From assembly GCF_001866655.1 (NCBI RefSeq), contig NZ_MLYR01000021.1:1-64000 (forward strand): 64,000 nucleotides of DNA. Reading direction: 5' to 3'. This stretch comes from Bacillus sp. MUM 116. GTDB taxonomy: Bacteria; Bacillota; Bacilli; Bacillales; Cytobacillaceae. The notes below the pieces were generated by a model that was not told where the DNA came from, made no database searches, and saw only the letters and a program-made list of their open reading frames with translations. A program made the position numbers and the translations under genes. This document shows positions 1-8,748 of this stretch, piece by piece (position 1 is the first letter of the stretch; each line of letters begins with the position of its first letter).

Positions 1-212
1 CTAGCGGAAGGCGGTCGCTAACTAGCGTAAAGAGCACTCCAACTAGCGAGAGCAAATCTAACTAGCGTAAAAGTGAATGCAACTAGCGGAAGGCGGCCGC
101 TAACTAGCGTAAAGAGCACTCCAACTGGCGAAAGCAAATCTAACTAGCGGAAGGCAGCTCCCAACTGGCGGAAAGTGACCTTCAACTAGCGTAAAGTACT
201 TTCTAACTAGCG
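1..212. repeat. Tandem array with 21-bp period, core AACTRGCG
   Basis: Eleven copies of CTAGCG or CTGGCG begin at 1, 22, 43, 62, 83, 104, 125, 144, 165, 186 and 207. The step is 21 bp except for two 19-bp steps. The core AACT(A/G)GCG is constant and the roughly 13 bp between cores varies, although some spacers recur (GTAAAGAGCACTCC twice). The array lies beyond the end of the NERD gene and may continue to the left of the window. No ORF explains it. A smaller array with the same core lies at 36249-36318. Confidence 0.85.
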
Positions 213-214
213 CT

Positions 215-358
215 CTAAATTTTACTTAAGTCCATTATATAGGTCCGATATCGAAATGCCCCTTTCCAGGCCATGTTCATATTAAGCAAAATACGTTTAG
301 CAGTATCAATATCCTCTATCCCCAAAAACTCCCTACACTCTCGATTCGTGATTTCCCT
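215..358 (-). pseudogene. Severed C-terminal tail of the NERD gene
   Basis: Directly after the TAA stop of the NERD gene the same frame runs 47 codons to a TAG at 215-217. It reads REITNRECREFLGIEDID and ends in YIMDLSKI. From memory, Bacillus NERD proteins end with a similar 'TNRxCREFL...' tail, so the intact gene was probably about 318 codons and one substitution produced the stop. No start codon or RBS would let the tail be made on its own. Confidence 0.6.
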
Positions 359-1174
359 TTAAAACAGTAAAAACCACTCTTGTATCGTCCTCACATGGGC
401 TAAAGGATCAGTGGCATGGCAATGAGGACAATACCAAACCTTGCGGTGTTTCATCATCCCAATCCTATCGCACACCTTACAAATGACTCCAGGACGAATA
501 TCCGTAAATTTAATTTGATAGGTCTCACAAATGGGTTTGGGAATAAAACGCTGATGGCTTTTTAAAAACGCTGAAGAAAGCCAATCAAACGTAACTGGAT
601 CCAGCTTCTTTGCTTGCTGCGGGAGACTGTTAATAAAAGCGGGAATCGAGCTGGGGAATAAGATTTTTGCCTTCCTCGGAGGAACTTCAACAATTTGCTT
701 TGGGTAAGCAAGAACAACAGCACCATAAATAGGAATATGAATGTTTCGGGACCTAAGCCAGGCACTTAATAATTCACGATTGCGTTCCAATTGAACAATT
801 GGACTTTCAAACCCATCTTTTGCGCCGTTCTCCTTTGTGCGGATTAATTGAGGAGGATTTTCTCTGAACTCCAAACTGCCGCCAATATTCTTCGTTTCTA
901 AAACTAACCCATAGGAAGGTGTCATAAAATAGGTATCCATTTGGAATTTTTCATCTGAGCTGGGGGACAAATCGTGGAAAATGTGGTGGTCAAACGGAAA
1001 CAAATGTCTCCTAAAAATTTCTGCTACCTTTTCTTCCCCGCCAATTCCTGCTTCCACTGATGCTTGTTTACTGGATAAAGCAGGGAAAATAGGATGTCTG
1101 ACACTCAACCGTTTTTGTGCAGAAATGACACCAGCAAGAGTAAGGGACGAGTCTCTCTCTTTTAAACAATTCAA
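359..1174 (-). CDS. NERD-domain protein, prematurely terminated
   Basis: A 271-residue product with a nuclease-related (NERD) domain. GGEEKVAEIF is followed by QMDTYF and LVLETKN, which resemble the D...ExK core of the PD-(D/E)xK nuclease fold. The C-terminal part has a CxxC...CxxC zinc-ribbon-like pair (CKVC, CPHC). I chose the TTG at 1172-1174 because a strong GGAGGTG lies 5 nt upstream; the longer upstream reading has no RBS. The TAA at 359-361 appears to be a new stop: the same frame continues for 47 sense codons with family-like sequence (see 215-358). Function in this family is unproven. It is divergent from the TetR gene at 1372. Whether the shortened protein is active is unknown. Confidence 0.75.
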   Translation of the reverse strand: MNCLKERDSSLTLAGVISAQKRLSVRHPIFPALSSKQASVEAGIGGEEKVAEIFRRHLFPFDHHIFHDLSPSSDEKFQMDTYFMTPSYGLVLETKNIGGSLEFRENPPQLIRTKENGAKDGFESPIVQLERNRELLSAWLRSRNIHIPIYGAVVLAYPKQIVEVPPRKAKILFPSSIPAFINSLPQQAKKLDPVTFDWLSSAFLKSHQRFIPKPICETYQIKFTDIRPGVICKVCDRIGMMKHRKVWYCPHCHATDPLAHVRTIQEWFLLF

Positions 1175-1277
1175 TTTTTCACCTCCAAAAATAAAACCTC
1201 GTATGTATCTTAGCACAACCCGTAAATCCATACTAAGCCCATAATAAAACGTTCTAAAATTTGTAAAAAAATAGGCG

Positions 1278-1337
1278 TTGACCACTATTGACCTAATTGG
1301 TCAACGGAGTTACAATGTCATTGACTAGGGTGGTCAA
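1278..1337 (+). promoter_or_regulatory. TetR-type double operator and promoter
   Basis: Two 17-bp inverted repeats of the form TTGACy-N5-GGTCAA lie at 1288-1304 and 1321-1337, with an extra half site TTGACC at 1278. The first overlaps a good sigma-A promoter: -35 TTGACC 1288-1293, 17-bp spacer, -10 TACAAT 1311-1316. The second begins at about the expected transcription start. This layout is typical of autorepression by the TetR protein encoded immediately downstream. Confidence 0.75.
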
Positions 1338-1371
1338 TAATGAAGATCATTCAAGAAAGAGGGCTGCCAGT

Positions 1372-1995
1372 ATGTTTTCGAAATTTCTCAACCTGGATCA
1401 GGAAAAACAAGACCGAATAATCAATGCAGCAATAAAGAAATTTGCCCAGAAGGGATATGATAACGCCTCGACAAATGAAATCGTCAAAGAAGCGGATATT
1501 TCAAAGGGTCTCTTGTTCCACTACTTTGGCAACAAAAAGAACATGTATTTATTTTTGTTTGACCATTTCTATGAAATCATTGTCGATGAATTTTACAAAA
1601 AAATTAACCTCGAAGAACGGGATATTTTTAAAAGAGTGCGCCAAGCCGTCACTGTGAAAATGGAATTACTCAACATATATCCGGATCTGTTCAATTTTTT
1701 AAGTGCTGCTGTCATGGAAGATTCGAAGGAAGTGAAACTCGAATTAGACCAAAGAAAAAAACAACTGTCGAAAAACAATATCGGGAAACTGTATGAGGAT
1801 ATTGATTTATCCCTTTTCAGAGACGATCTTGACGTCCAAAAAGCATTAAAAATCATCTTTTGGACATTCGAACAATTTAGTGAGGAATTGATTCAAAGGG
1901 CAAAGCAGTCACCGACACATGAATTTAATTATGACGAAGCAATTCAAGAAACCGAAGAGTATTATGAAGTTTTAATGAAGGCTTTTTATAAATAA
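1372..1995 (+). CDS. TetR/AcrR family transcriptional regulator
   Basis: A 207-residue repressor-type protein. The N-terminal helix-turn-helix reads 'RIINAAIKKFAQKGYDNAST' followed by NEIVKEADISKGLLFHYFGNK, the classical TetR DNA-binding domain; the helical C-terminal half is ligand-binding and has no recognisable specificity. The ATG at 1372 is chosen because AGAGGG lies 8 nt upstream; the earlier in-frame starts overlap the promoter and operator. Its stop lies 13 bp before the ABC ATPase start, so it heads a four-gene operon and probably represses it through the two palindromes at 1288-1337. Confidence 0.85.
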   Translation: MFSKFLNLDQEKQDRIINAAIKKFAQKGYDNASTNEIVKEADISKGLLFHYFGNKKNMYLFLFDHFYEIIVDEFYKKINLEERDIFKRVRQAVTVKMELLNIYPDLFNFLSAAVMEDSKEVKLELDQRKKQLSKNNIGKLYEDIDLSLFRDDLDVQKALKIIFWTFEQFSEELIQRAKQSPTHEFNYDEAIQETEEYYEVLMKAFYK

Positions 1996-2008
1996 GGGGG
2001 CTCACGCG

Positions 2009-2887
2009 ATGAATGTGATTGAACTGAATCACCTGACCAAAACGTATGGAAACGCAAGGGGCATTACGGATATCAGTTTTCATGTCGAAGATGGTGAAAT
2101 TTTCGGGTTTATCGGGCCGAACGGTGCTGGAAAGTCGACGACCATTCGGACGCTTCTTTCGCTTATTTACCCGACGAGCGGCAGTGCCACAATTTTTGGA
2201 AAGGATAGTGTGAAATTTGCGCCCGAGATTAAAAAGGAAATCGGTTATTTGCCATCAGAGGTCTTCTATTACGACAACATGAAAGTAAAGGATCTTCTTA
2301 AATACTCTGCCAGCTTTTACAAAAAGGATTGCAGTAAGCGGATCAGGGAATTAGCTGAAATCATGGACCTGGACCTCAATAAAAAAATTGATGACCTCTC
2401 GTTCGGGAATAAAAAGAAAGTCGGGATTGTCCAAGGGCTTCTGCATGATCCTGAGCTCATCATTCTTGATGAGCCGACAAGCGGACTCGACCCGTTAATG
2501 CAGCAAAAATTCTTTGATTTATTAAAAGAAGAAAATAAAAAAGGCAAGACGATTTTGTTTTCCTCTCATATATTGAGTGAAGTGCAAAAAATGTGCGACC
2601 GTGTGGCGATTATTAAAGAAGGCCGGCTTGTGAAGGTGGAAAAAATCAGCACCTTACGGGAAAACAATCATAAAAAGTTTAAGCTCGAAACCAAGACCCC
2701 GATCACAAATCTAACAATTGATGGGGTCACCAATCTTGAGGTAAAAGAAAATATCACTAGCTTCCTATACAGCGGCAATATCAATTTAATTTTGAAAAAA
2801 CTCTCGGAATTTGAGCTCGAGAACCTTTGGATTGATGAACCGGATCTTGAGGAAATCTTTATGCACTATTATGAAAAGGAGAATTAA
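2009..2887 (+). CDS. ABC transporter ATP-binding protein
   Basis: A 292-residue ATPase of a DrrA/CcmA-type exporter. Walker A is GPNGAGKSTT near residue 37, the signature is the variant LSFGNKKKVGI, and Walker B is LIILDEPTSGLDP, followed by the H-loop in LFSSHILSEV. The C-terminal 80 residues form the extra domain usual for these exporters. RBS AAGGGGG precedes the ATG. It works with the two ABC-2 permeases just downstream (3-bp and 12-bp gaps). The substrate is unknown; a drug or peptide is a guess from the TetR context. Confidence 0.85.
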   Translation: MNVIELNHLTKTYGNARGITDISFHVEDGEIFGFIGPNGAGKSTTIRTLLSLIYPTSGSATIFGKDSVKFAPEIKKEIGYLPSEVFYYDNMKVKDLLKYSASFYKKDCSKRIRELAEIMDLDLNKKIDDLSFGNKKKVGIVQGLLHDPELIILDEPTSGLDPLMQQKFFDLLKEENKKGKTILFSSHILSEVQKMCDRVAIIKEGRLVKVEKISTLRENNHKKFKLETKTPITNLTIDGVTNLEVKENITSFLYSGNINLILKKLSEFELENLWIDEPDLEEIFMHYYEKEN

Positions 2888-2889
2888 CC

Positions 2890-3687
2890 ATGAATATTTT
2901 TCTCCATGAACTAAAAGCATATCGAAAATCGACGATGATTTGGACCCTTTCCCTGTCAGCATTGATTGTTTTCTTCTTATCCATGTTTCCGGGTTTAACA
3001 CAGGATGCCGACCAGTTTAAAAAGCTGCTGGAGAACTATCCGGAAACAGTGAGAAAGGCATTGGGTGTGTCCATTGACAGCATTACATCCCTGTTAGGGT
3101 TTTATTCTTATGGCTTTACAAATGTGGTATTGTGCGGCTCGATTCAGGCTATGAATCTCGGAACCTCGATTCTATCAAAAGAGGTTCGTGAAAAAACGGC
3201 TGATTTCCTGCTGACAAAACCTGTTACCAGGAAGCAAATCGTTACAGCCAAACTATTGGCAGTGATTATTTCCCTAGTGATGACGAATGTTATCTATATG
3301 GTAATTGCCTTCATCGCAGCATCAGCCGTAAGTGAGAAATCATTTGATTTCAACACCTTTCTTTTGATTTCCCTTTCAGCATTGTTAATCGAATTGATGT
3401 TTGTTGCGCTTGGAGTGCTAATTTCCGTCTCGGTGCCAAAAATAAAATCCGTGTTGCCGATTTCACTTGGGACTGTTTTTGGTTTTTACATCTTAAATAT
3501 GCTGGGATCAGTGATTGGCGAAAAGTCGATTCGTTATCTAACCCCATTTAAGTATTATGAAGCATCTTATATTATCAAACACTCAAGCTATGATGCTGCT
3601 TTTATCATCATTGAAATCGTCTTTATCCTAGCAGCGATTGCTGTTAGCTACGTGATTTATTCGAAAAAAGACATTCATGCGGTATAA
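2890..3687 (+). CDS. ABC-2 type permease, first subunit
   Basis: A 265-residue membrane protein with about six hydrophobic segments and a large loop after the first, as in ABC-2 permeases. The motif EVREKTADFLLTKPVTRKQI, after the second membrane segment, is the typical cytoplasmic coupling region. It is homologous to the next gene (shared SPFKYYEA-like segment near the C-terminus), so the pair arose by duplication and probably forms the channel heterodimer for the ATPase encoded just upstream. Confidence 0.8.
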   Translation: MNIFLHELKAYRKSTMIWTLSLSALIVFFLSMFPGLTQDADQFKKLLENYPETVRKALGVSIDSITSLLGFYSYGFTNVVLCGSIQAMNLGTSILSKEVREKTADFLLTKPVTRKQIVTAKLLAVIISLVMTNVIYMVIAFIAASAVSEKSFDFNTFLLISLSALLIELMFVALGVLISVSVPKIKSVLPISLGTVFGFYILNMLGSVIGEKSIRYLTPFKYYEASYIIKHSSYDAAFIIIEIVFILAAIAVSYVIYSKKDIHAV

Positions 3688-3699
3688 GGGGGTGTGGTC

Positions 3700-4500
3700 A
3701 TGAATTTATTTTTACGGGAAATGAAATCCAATCGGAAGTCATTGATTATTTGGTGTTTTGGAATCCTGTTTATGGTTGTAGCAGGAATGGGCAAATATGA
3801 GGGGTATTCTTCAGCATCAGGTCAGTCGATTAACGAACTGATGTCGAGCTTACCGAAATCCTTACAGGCAATGATGGGCGTAGGAGAGCTGGATTTTTCA
3901 ACCCCAATCGGGTTTTACGGGATGCTATTTGCCTATTTACTTTTAATGGCTGCAATTCATGCGTTAATGATTGGGGCCAATATCATTGCAAAAGAAGAGC
4001 GGGATAAAACAACAGAATTTTTAATGGCTAAACCCATCTCACGCACCAGAATCGTAACCGCTAAACTGGCAGCGGCGCTTGTAAATGTGATCATCTTCAA
4101 TCTTGTGACACTAGTTCTCTCTGTTGCGATGATCACAAAGTTTAATAAAGTCGGCGACCCAATCGATGTGATCTACACACTGATGGCAGGGATGTTTATT
4201 TTGCAATTGATTTTCCTTGTATTAGGATCGGCAATTGCTGCAACGATCAAGAAACCGAAACGAGCGGCATCCATCGGAACAGCGATTCTTTTAATCATGT
4301 ATATTTTATCAATAGCGGCAGATTTAAATCATAAACTGGATGGGATAAAATATGTATCCCCTTTTAAATACTACGAAGCAAAAAGAGTTTTAACAGATGG
4401 CGCGCTTGATCCGTTATTTGCTAGTATATCTTTTGTGGCCATTGTTGGCTTGCTAACAGCTACCTATATTTTTTACGGAAAAAGAGATTTAAATGTATAA
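3700..4500 (+). CDS. ABC-2 type permease, second subunit
   Basis: A 266-residue, six-helix membrane protein. It carries the same coupling motif as its neighbour (EERDKTTEFLMAKPISRTRI) and the same late SPFKYYEA segment. The ATG at 3700 sits after AAGGGGG; a GTG two codons upstream overlaps the RBS and is less likely. It is the last gene of the TetR-controlled operon. No clear terminator follows. Confidence 0.8.
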   Translation: MNLFLREMKSNRKSLIIWCFGILFMVVAGMGKYEGYSSASGQSINELMSSLPKSLQAMMGVGELDFSTPIGFYGMLFAYLLLMAAIHALMIGANIIAKEERDKTTEFLMAKPISRTRIVTAKLAAALVNVIIFNLVTLVLSVAMITKFNKVGDPIDVIYTLMAGMFILQLIFLVLGSAIAATIKKPKRAASIGTAILLIMYILSIAADLNHKLDGIKYVSPFKYYEAKRVLTDGALDPLFASISFVAIVGLLTATYIFYGKRDLNV

Positions 4501-4618
4501 AAGACACAGGTGTTGCCGCTTTAATATTTGTTTTGATTCCATTGATATAGTCACGAACTTTTCTTATGATTTTAATAATGCTAAAATGGTGAAATAATCT
4601 ATGTAAGGAGGAAATCAT

Positions 4619-4957
4619 ATGTCTGAAAATAATACTTTACCACCAAAGACCTGTACCATTGACCGTTTGGTAACGGTGCCGGAGGATGTTCAAAAAGTAC
4701 TTTCTGGAGAAAAAACTGCAACGCGTCGTAATGGACGATATGCCGATCCAGGTGAAATCATGACACTTGAGGGCCGTCAATTTGTTGTCGAAAAGATTTA
4801 CTCGCAATCTCTAGGTGAATTAACAGATGACGATGCACGCCGCGAGGGCTTCAATTCCCTTGAAGACTATAAGCAATCGATTCTTTCAATGCATCCGGGA
4901 ATGCCTTGGCTGCCGCAAATGCGCGTCTGGGTTCATGAATTCCGCCCGGTTGAATAA
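4619..4957 (+). CDS. ASCH-domain protein
   Basis: A 112-residue soluble protein that starts after a near-perfect AAGGAGGA. The segment 'VLSGEKTATRRNGRYADPGE' and the later C-terminal strand RVWVHEFRPVE match the ASCH fold, a PUA-like beta barrel thought to bind RNA or nucleotides. The ATRR segment is typical of the putative binding cleft. The gene stands alone, with its own terminator at 4978-5013. The exact role is unknown. Confidence 0.75.
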   Translation: MSENNTLPPKTCTIDRLVTVPEDVQKVLSGEKTATRRNGRYADPGEIMTLEGRQFVVEKIYSQSLGELTDDDARREGFNSLEDYKQSILSMHPGMPWLPQMRVWVHEFRPVE

Positions 4958-4977
4958 GCACATAGTTCCGATGATGA

Positions 4978-5013
4978 AGCAACATTCCGTATTTAGCGGA
5001 TTGTTGCTTTTTT
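4978..5013 (+). terminator. Terminator after ASCH gene
   Basis: AGCAACA pairs with TGTTGCT around a 17-nt loop and is followed by a run of T. Confidence 0.8.
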
Positions 5014-5135
5014 AATGAAAAAACTAACCTGATTTTATGCTAATATTTGTTCAATCACCAGTCACCTCATTATAATAAATATATCTCCATTTGATACTTC
5101 CTCATTCCATTCCGCAATTAGAGGTGAATAATGTC

Positions 5136-6863
5136 GTGAAATTTTTACGTAAATATACAAGGAAGTATTGGAAACTCTTTTTTACTGCTGTATTATTTTT
5201 AACCTTTGAAGCCATATGTGATCTGCTCCAGCCGACCATCATGTCCAAAATCATTGACATCGGTGTTGCCAAACGAGATATCCATTACGTGTTAAAAATG
5301 GGCGGCATCATGCTCTTGGTTACGGCATTCGGCGCAGTATCTGCTTCAACAAGAAGCATTGTGGCCAGTACGGTTTCGCAAAATTTCGGGGCCGAACTCC
5401 GGTCAGATTTATTTAAGAAAATCCAATCACTATCTTTTAAAAATATAGACCGCTTTGACCGCGCCACGTTAATCACCAGGCTGACCAATGACGTGAACCA
5501 AGTCCAGATTTTTGTAAACGGGATGATGCGGATGTTTGTAAAAGCACCTCTTCTAGCAATTGGCGGATTGATTATGGCCTCACGGCTAAATCTTCGCCTT
5601 GCGGTGGTCCTCGCGGTCGTCGTACCGATTGTCGCATTGCTGATTATTTTAAATATGAGGCTGGGCTTTCCCCTTTTTACGAAGGTACAAAAAGCTTTAG
5701 ACCGGGTGAATCTTGTAATCCGGGAATATTTGTCGGGCGTGCGGGTAGTCAAGGCGTTTAATCGGATGGATGTGGAAATTGCCAAATTCACGAAAGCGAA
5801 TTGTCATTTTCAAGATCAATCGATTTCTGCAACCAGATTAATGTCAGTTTTCAGCCCTGCCATCATGATGACAGTGAATTTGGGAATTGTCGCTGTCCTT
5901 TGGCTTGGAGGCTTGGGAGTGGAATCAGGTCATATTCAAGTCGGTCATATTATTGCATTTACCAACTATATGACACAAATTTCATTTTCCCTCATGATGA
6001 TTTCCATGGTATTTAATATGTTTGTTCGGGCCAGAGCTTCTGCAGGCAGGATTGGCGAGGTCTTTGAACAGGAGGACTTCCAGACATGGACTGACGAAAT
6101 AAACGAAATTCCTTCAGAGAAAGGCAGAATTGATTTTGAACATGTTTCGTTTTCCTATGAGGGAACGAGTGGCGAACCGGTGTTAAAAGACATCAATCTC
6201 ACGTTTAAGCCAGGTGAGACGGTTGGAATTATCGGCTCGACTGGCTCTGGGAAAAGCACGCTGGTAAGTCTCATCCCCCGCTTTTATGATGTCAGCGCCG
6301 GGATTATCAAGGTCGATGGTGAAGAGGTTAAAGATGTCCAGCCGCAAAGATTAAGAGAAAAAATCGCGATTGTGCCGCAGCAGACGATACTTTTTACAGG
6401 CAGTGTCGCTGAAAATATAAAATGGGGCAAAGAGGATGCCAGCACAGCGGAAATGGAAGCGGCAGCTTCGATTGCAGGGGCCCACGACTTTATCTCGGTT
6501 GCCCCTGAAGGCTATCAAACAAAAATTGGCCAAGGCGGTGTGAATTTTTCCGGAGGGCAAAAACAGCGGATTTCGATTGCCCGTGCCTTAATCAAGAAAC
6601 CGGAAATCCTCATTTTGGATGACAGTACAAGCGCAGTGGACGTAGCGACAGAGGCGAAAATAAAAGAATCTCTCAAAAAATACGCAAAAGGACTTACTTG
6701 TATATTAATTGCCCAACGGATTACTTCGATCATTGATGCAGATAAAATCGTGGTCTTGGATCATGGAGAAGTAGTCGGAGTCGGAACCCATGAGGAATTG
6801 ATTCACGAATGCAAGGTTTATCAGGAAATCTTCCAGTCCCAAATTGGCAAGGAGGTGCTTTAG
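5136..6863 (+). CDS. Heterodimeric ABC exporter, subunit with degenerate catalytic site
   Basis: A 575-residue half-transporter: six transmembrane helices (about residues 15-300), then a nucleotide-binding domain with Walker A GSTGSGKST, signature FSGGQKQR and Walker B LILDDSTSAVD. The catalytic glutamate after Walker B is aspartate, as in the TM287, BmrC and YfiB type of subunit. A GTG start at 5136 is chosen (AGAGGTGA eight nt upstream); the longer TTG reading at 5091 has no RBS. The stop is directly followed by the ATG of the partner gene, so the two are translationally coupled. It is probably a multidrug or lipid exporter, with unknown substrate. Confidence 0.85.
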   Translation: MKFLRKYTRKYWKLFFTAVLFLTFEAICDLLQPTIMSKIIDIGVAKRDIHYVLKMGGIMLLVTAFGAVSASTRSIVASTVSQNFGAELRSDLFKKIQSLSFKNIDRFDRATLITRLTNDVNQVQIFVNGMMRMFVKAPLLAIGGLIMASRLNLRLAVVLAVVVPIVALLIILNMRLGFPLFTKVQKALDRVNLVIREYLSGVRVVKAFNRMDVEIAKFTKANCHFQDQSISATRLMSVFSPAIMMTVNLGIVAVLWLGGLGVESGHIQVGHIIAFTNYMTQISFSLMMISMVFNMFVRARASAGRIGEVFEQEDFQTWTDEINEIPSEKGRIDFEHVSFSYEGTSGEPVLKDINLTFKPGETVGIIGSTGSGKSTLVSLIPRFYDVSAGIIKVDGEEVKDVQPQRLREKIAIVPQQTILFTGSVAENIKWGKEDASTAEMEAAASIAGAHDFISVAPEGYQTKIGQGGVNFSGGQKQRISIARALIKKPEILILDDSTSAVDVATEAKIKESLKKYAKGLTCILIAQRITSIIDADKIVVLDHGEVVGVGTHEELIHECKVYQEIFQSQIGKEVL

Positions 6864-8729
6864 ATGGCGAGGGAAAAGGAACAAACACGTACAGCCCCGC
6901 CGCTTCCCGGTCCCGGCGGCAGACCTGGCGGCTTTGGAGGTGCCCGTCATGGCAGAGGGCCTGTCGAGAAGCCAAAGAATTTTAAGAGTACATTAAAACG
7001 GCTATGGCATTTTGTTGGCAAAGAAAGAAAAATGCTTTCCTTTATCTTTATCTTTATTTTAATGGATTCCGTGCTCACTTTGCTTGCCCCTTATCTGATC
7101 GGGAAAGCAGTCGATGCGATGAGCCTCCACGGCAAGGTGAATTTTGGATTATTAGAAATGATGATTCTTATTCTTGCCTCTGCCTATGCTGCTGATGCCC
7201 TCCTCACCTTTTTGCAGGGCTGGCTAATGGCGGGAGTATCACAGCGGATTGTAAGAAGTTTAAGGGATTCCCTTTTTAAAAAACTGCAAAAGCTGCCGAT
7301 TGCATTTTTTGATACGAGGACGCATGGGGAGTTAATGAGCCGGTTATCGAATGATGTCGATAATATCAGTAACACGATTTCTCAGTCCACAACACAGCTG
7401 ATGTCAGGTTTGATTGTGATTTGTGGATCACTCGTGATGATGCTGGTCCTAAGCCCAATTTTAACAGTGGTAAGTTTAATAACAGTGCCGCTTGTATTTT
7501 TTCTAACCAAAACGATTGCGAAAAAAACAAGTGTTTTATTTAAGGATCAACAGGTACAGCTTGGAAAATTAAACGGTCACATTGAGGAGACCATTACCGG
7601 TCTTCATGTCGTTAAAGCGTTCAATCATGAGGGAAAAGTGATGGAGGAATTCGATAGGGTCAACGAACAGCTGCGTGAGGTCGGCCTCAGGGCGCAAATT
7701 TGGTCCGGCTTCTTGATGCCGATTATGAACGTGATTGGTAACATCGGCTTTGCCCTAGTAGCGGTTTTCGGTGGAATCCTCGCGCTAAAGAGTATGATTA
7801 CAATTGGGGCGATTGCCAGCTTTATCACGTATTCACGGCAATTTGTCCGGCCGCTTAATGACCTTGCCAATATTTTTAATATCCTGCAGTCCGGTGTCGC
7901 AGGTGCAGAACGGGTTTTTGAAGTTCTTGATGAAGGGGAAGAGCCGGAGGATTTGCCGGATGCAGTGGAATTAGTCCATCCGAAAGGTCATGTTGTTTTT
8001 GAAAATGTCAGTTTCGGTTACCGCACAGACGTACCTATTTTGAAAAATATTAGCTTTGAGTCGTCTAAGGGAAGCAGTACGGCGCTGGTCGGGCCGACGG
8101 GGGCCGGAAAAACGACAGTGGTGAACCTATTAACGCGGTTTTACGATGTAACGAGTGGCAGAATCTTATTGGACGGCCGCGATACCCGGGAGTACACAAG
8201 GGATAGCCTGCGGCGTTGCTTTGGTTTTGTGCTCCAGGATACGTATTTGTTTTCCGGGACGATTAAGGAAAATATTAAGTATGGAAAGCCGGATGCAACG
8301 GATGATGAGGTGGTGGCTGCAGCAATGATGGCGAATGCTGATGTTTTTATTAGACGGCTCCCGAATCAATATGATACAGAGCTTGCAGAGAATGGCGGCA
8401 ACTTAAGCCAAGGTCAGCGTCAGCTGCTGGCGATTGCCAGGGTCATTTTAGCAAAACCGTCGATATTAATTTTGGATGAAGCTACTTCGAGTATTGACAC
8501 CAGGACAGAGCTTCATATTCAGGAAGCGCTGCTCACGTTAATGGAAGACCGCACGAGCTTTATCATTGCCCACCGCTTGAATACGATTCGCGATGCCGAC
8601 ACCATCATGGTGATTGACCAAGGACAGATGATCGAAAAAGGCAGCCACGATGAATTAATAAAGCAAAACGGAAGATACCATCATATGTTTTTCAATCAAT
8701 TTAAAAATATTGAAGGAGCACTGGACTGA
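6864..8729 (+). CDS. Heterodimeric ABC exporter, catalytic-glutamate subunit
   Basis: A 621-residue half-transporter. It has a glycine- and proline-rich N-terminal extension of about 45 residues, six membrane helices, and a nucleotide-binding domain with Walker A GPTGAGKTT and Walker B LILDEATSSID (normal glutamate). Its signature motif is the variant LSQGQ. Combined with the partner's Asp at the catalytic position, this gives one canonical and one degenerate ATP site, the asymmetry of TM287/288-like exporters. The N-terminal extension and the length match YfiC or BmrD-like subunits. Confidence 0.85.
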   Translation: MAREKEQTRTAPPLPGPGGRPGGFGGARHGRGPVEKPKNFKSTLKRLWHFVGKERKMLSFIFIFILMDSVLTLLAPYLIGKAVDAMSLHGKVNFGLLEMMILILASAYAADALLTFLQGWLMAGVSQRIVRSLRDSLFKKLQKLPIAFFDTRTHGELMSRLSNDVDNISNTISQSTTQLMSGLIVICGSLVMMLVLSPILTVVSLITVPLVFFLTKTIAKKTSVLFKDQQVQLGKLNGHIEETITGLHVVKAFNHEGKVMEEFDRVNEQLREVGLRAQIWSGFLMPIMNVIGNIGFALVAVFGGILALKSMITIGAIASFITYSRQFVRPLNDLANIFNILQSGVAGAERVFEVLDEGEEPEDLPDAVELVHPKGHVVFENVSFGYRTDVPILKNISFESSKGSSTALVGPTGAGKTTVVNLLTRFYDVTSGRILLDGRDTREYTRDSLRRCFGFVLQDTYLFSGTIKENIKYGKPDATDDEVVAAAMMANADVFIRRLPNQYDTELAENGGNLSQGQRQLLAIARVILAKPSILILDEATSSIDTRTELHIQEALLTLMEDRTSFIIAHRLNTIRDADTIMVIDQGQMIEKGSHDELIKQNGRYHHMFFNQFKNIEGALD

Positions 8730-8743
8730 CAGTGCTCTTTTTT
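8716..8743 (+). terminator. Terminator overlapping the exporter stop codon
   Basis: GAGCACTG and CAGTGCTC form a perfect 8-bp stem around a 6-nt loop that contains the TGA stop (8727-8729), followed by six T. Confidence 0.9.
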
Positions 8744-8748
8744 GTATG

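Noticed and set aside
1..212. CRISPR array
   Set aside because: The conserved core is only 8 bp with 13-bp spacers, far below CRISPR repeat and spacer sizes, and no cas gene is present.
5285..5791. 168-codon antisense ORF in the exporter gene
   Set aside because: Shadow of the membrane domain; no RBS and no family resemblance.
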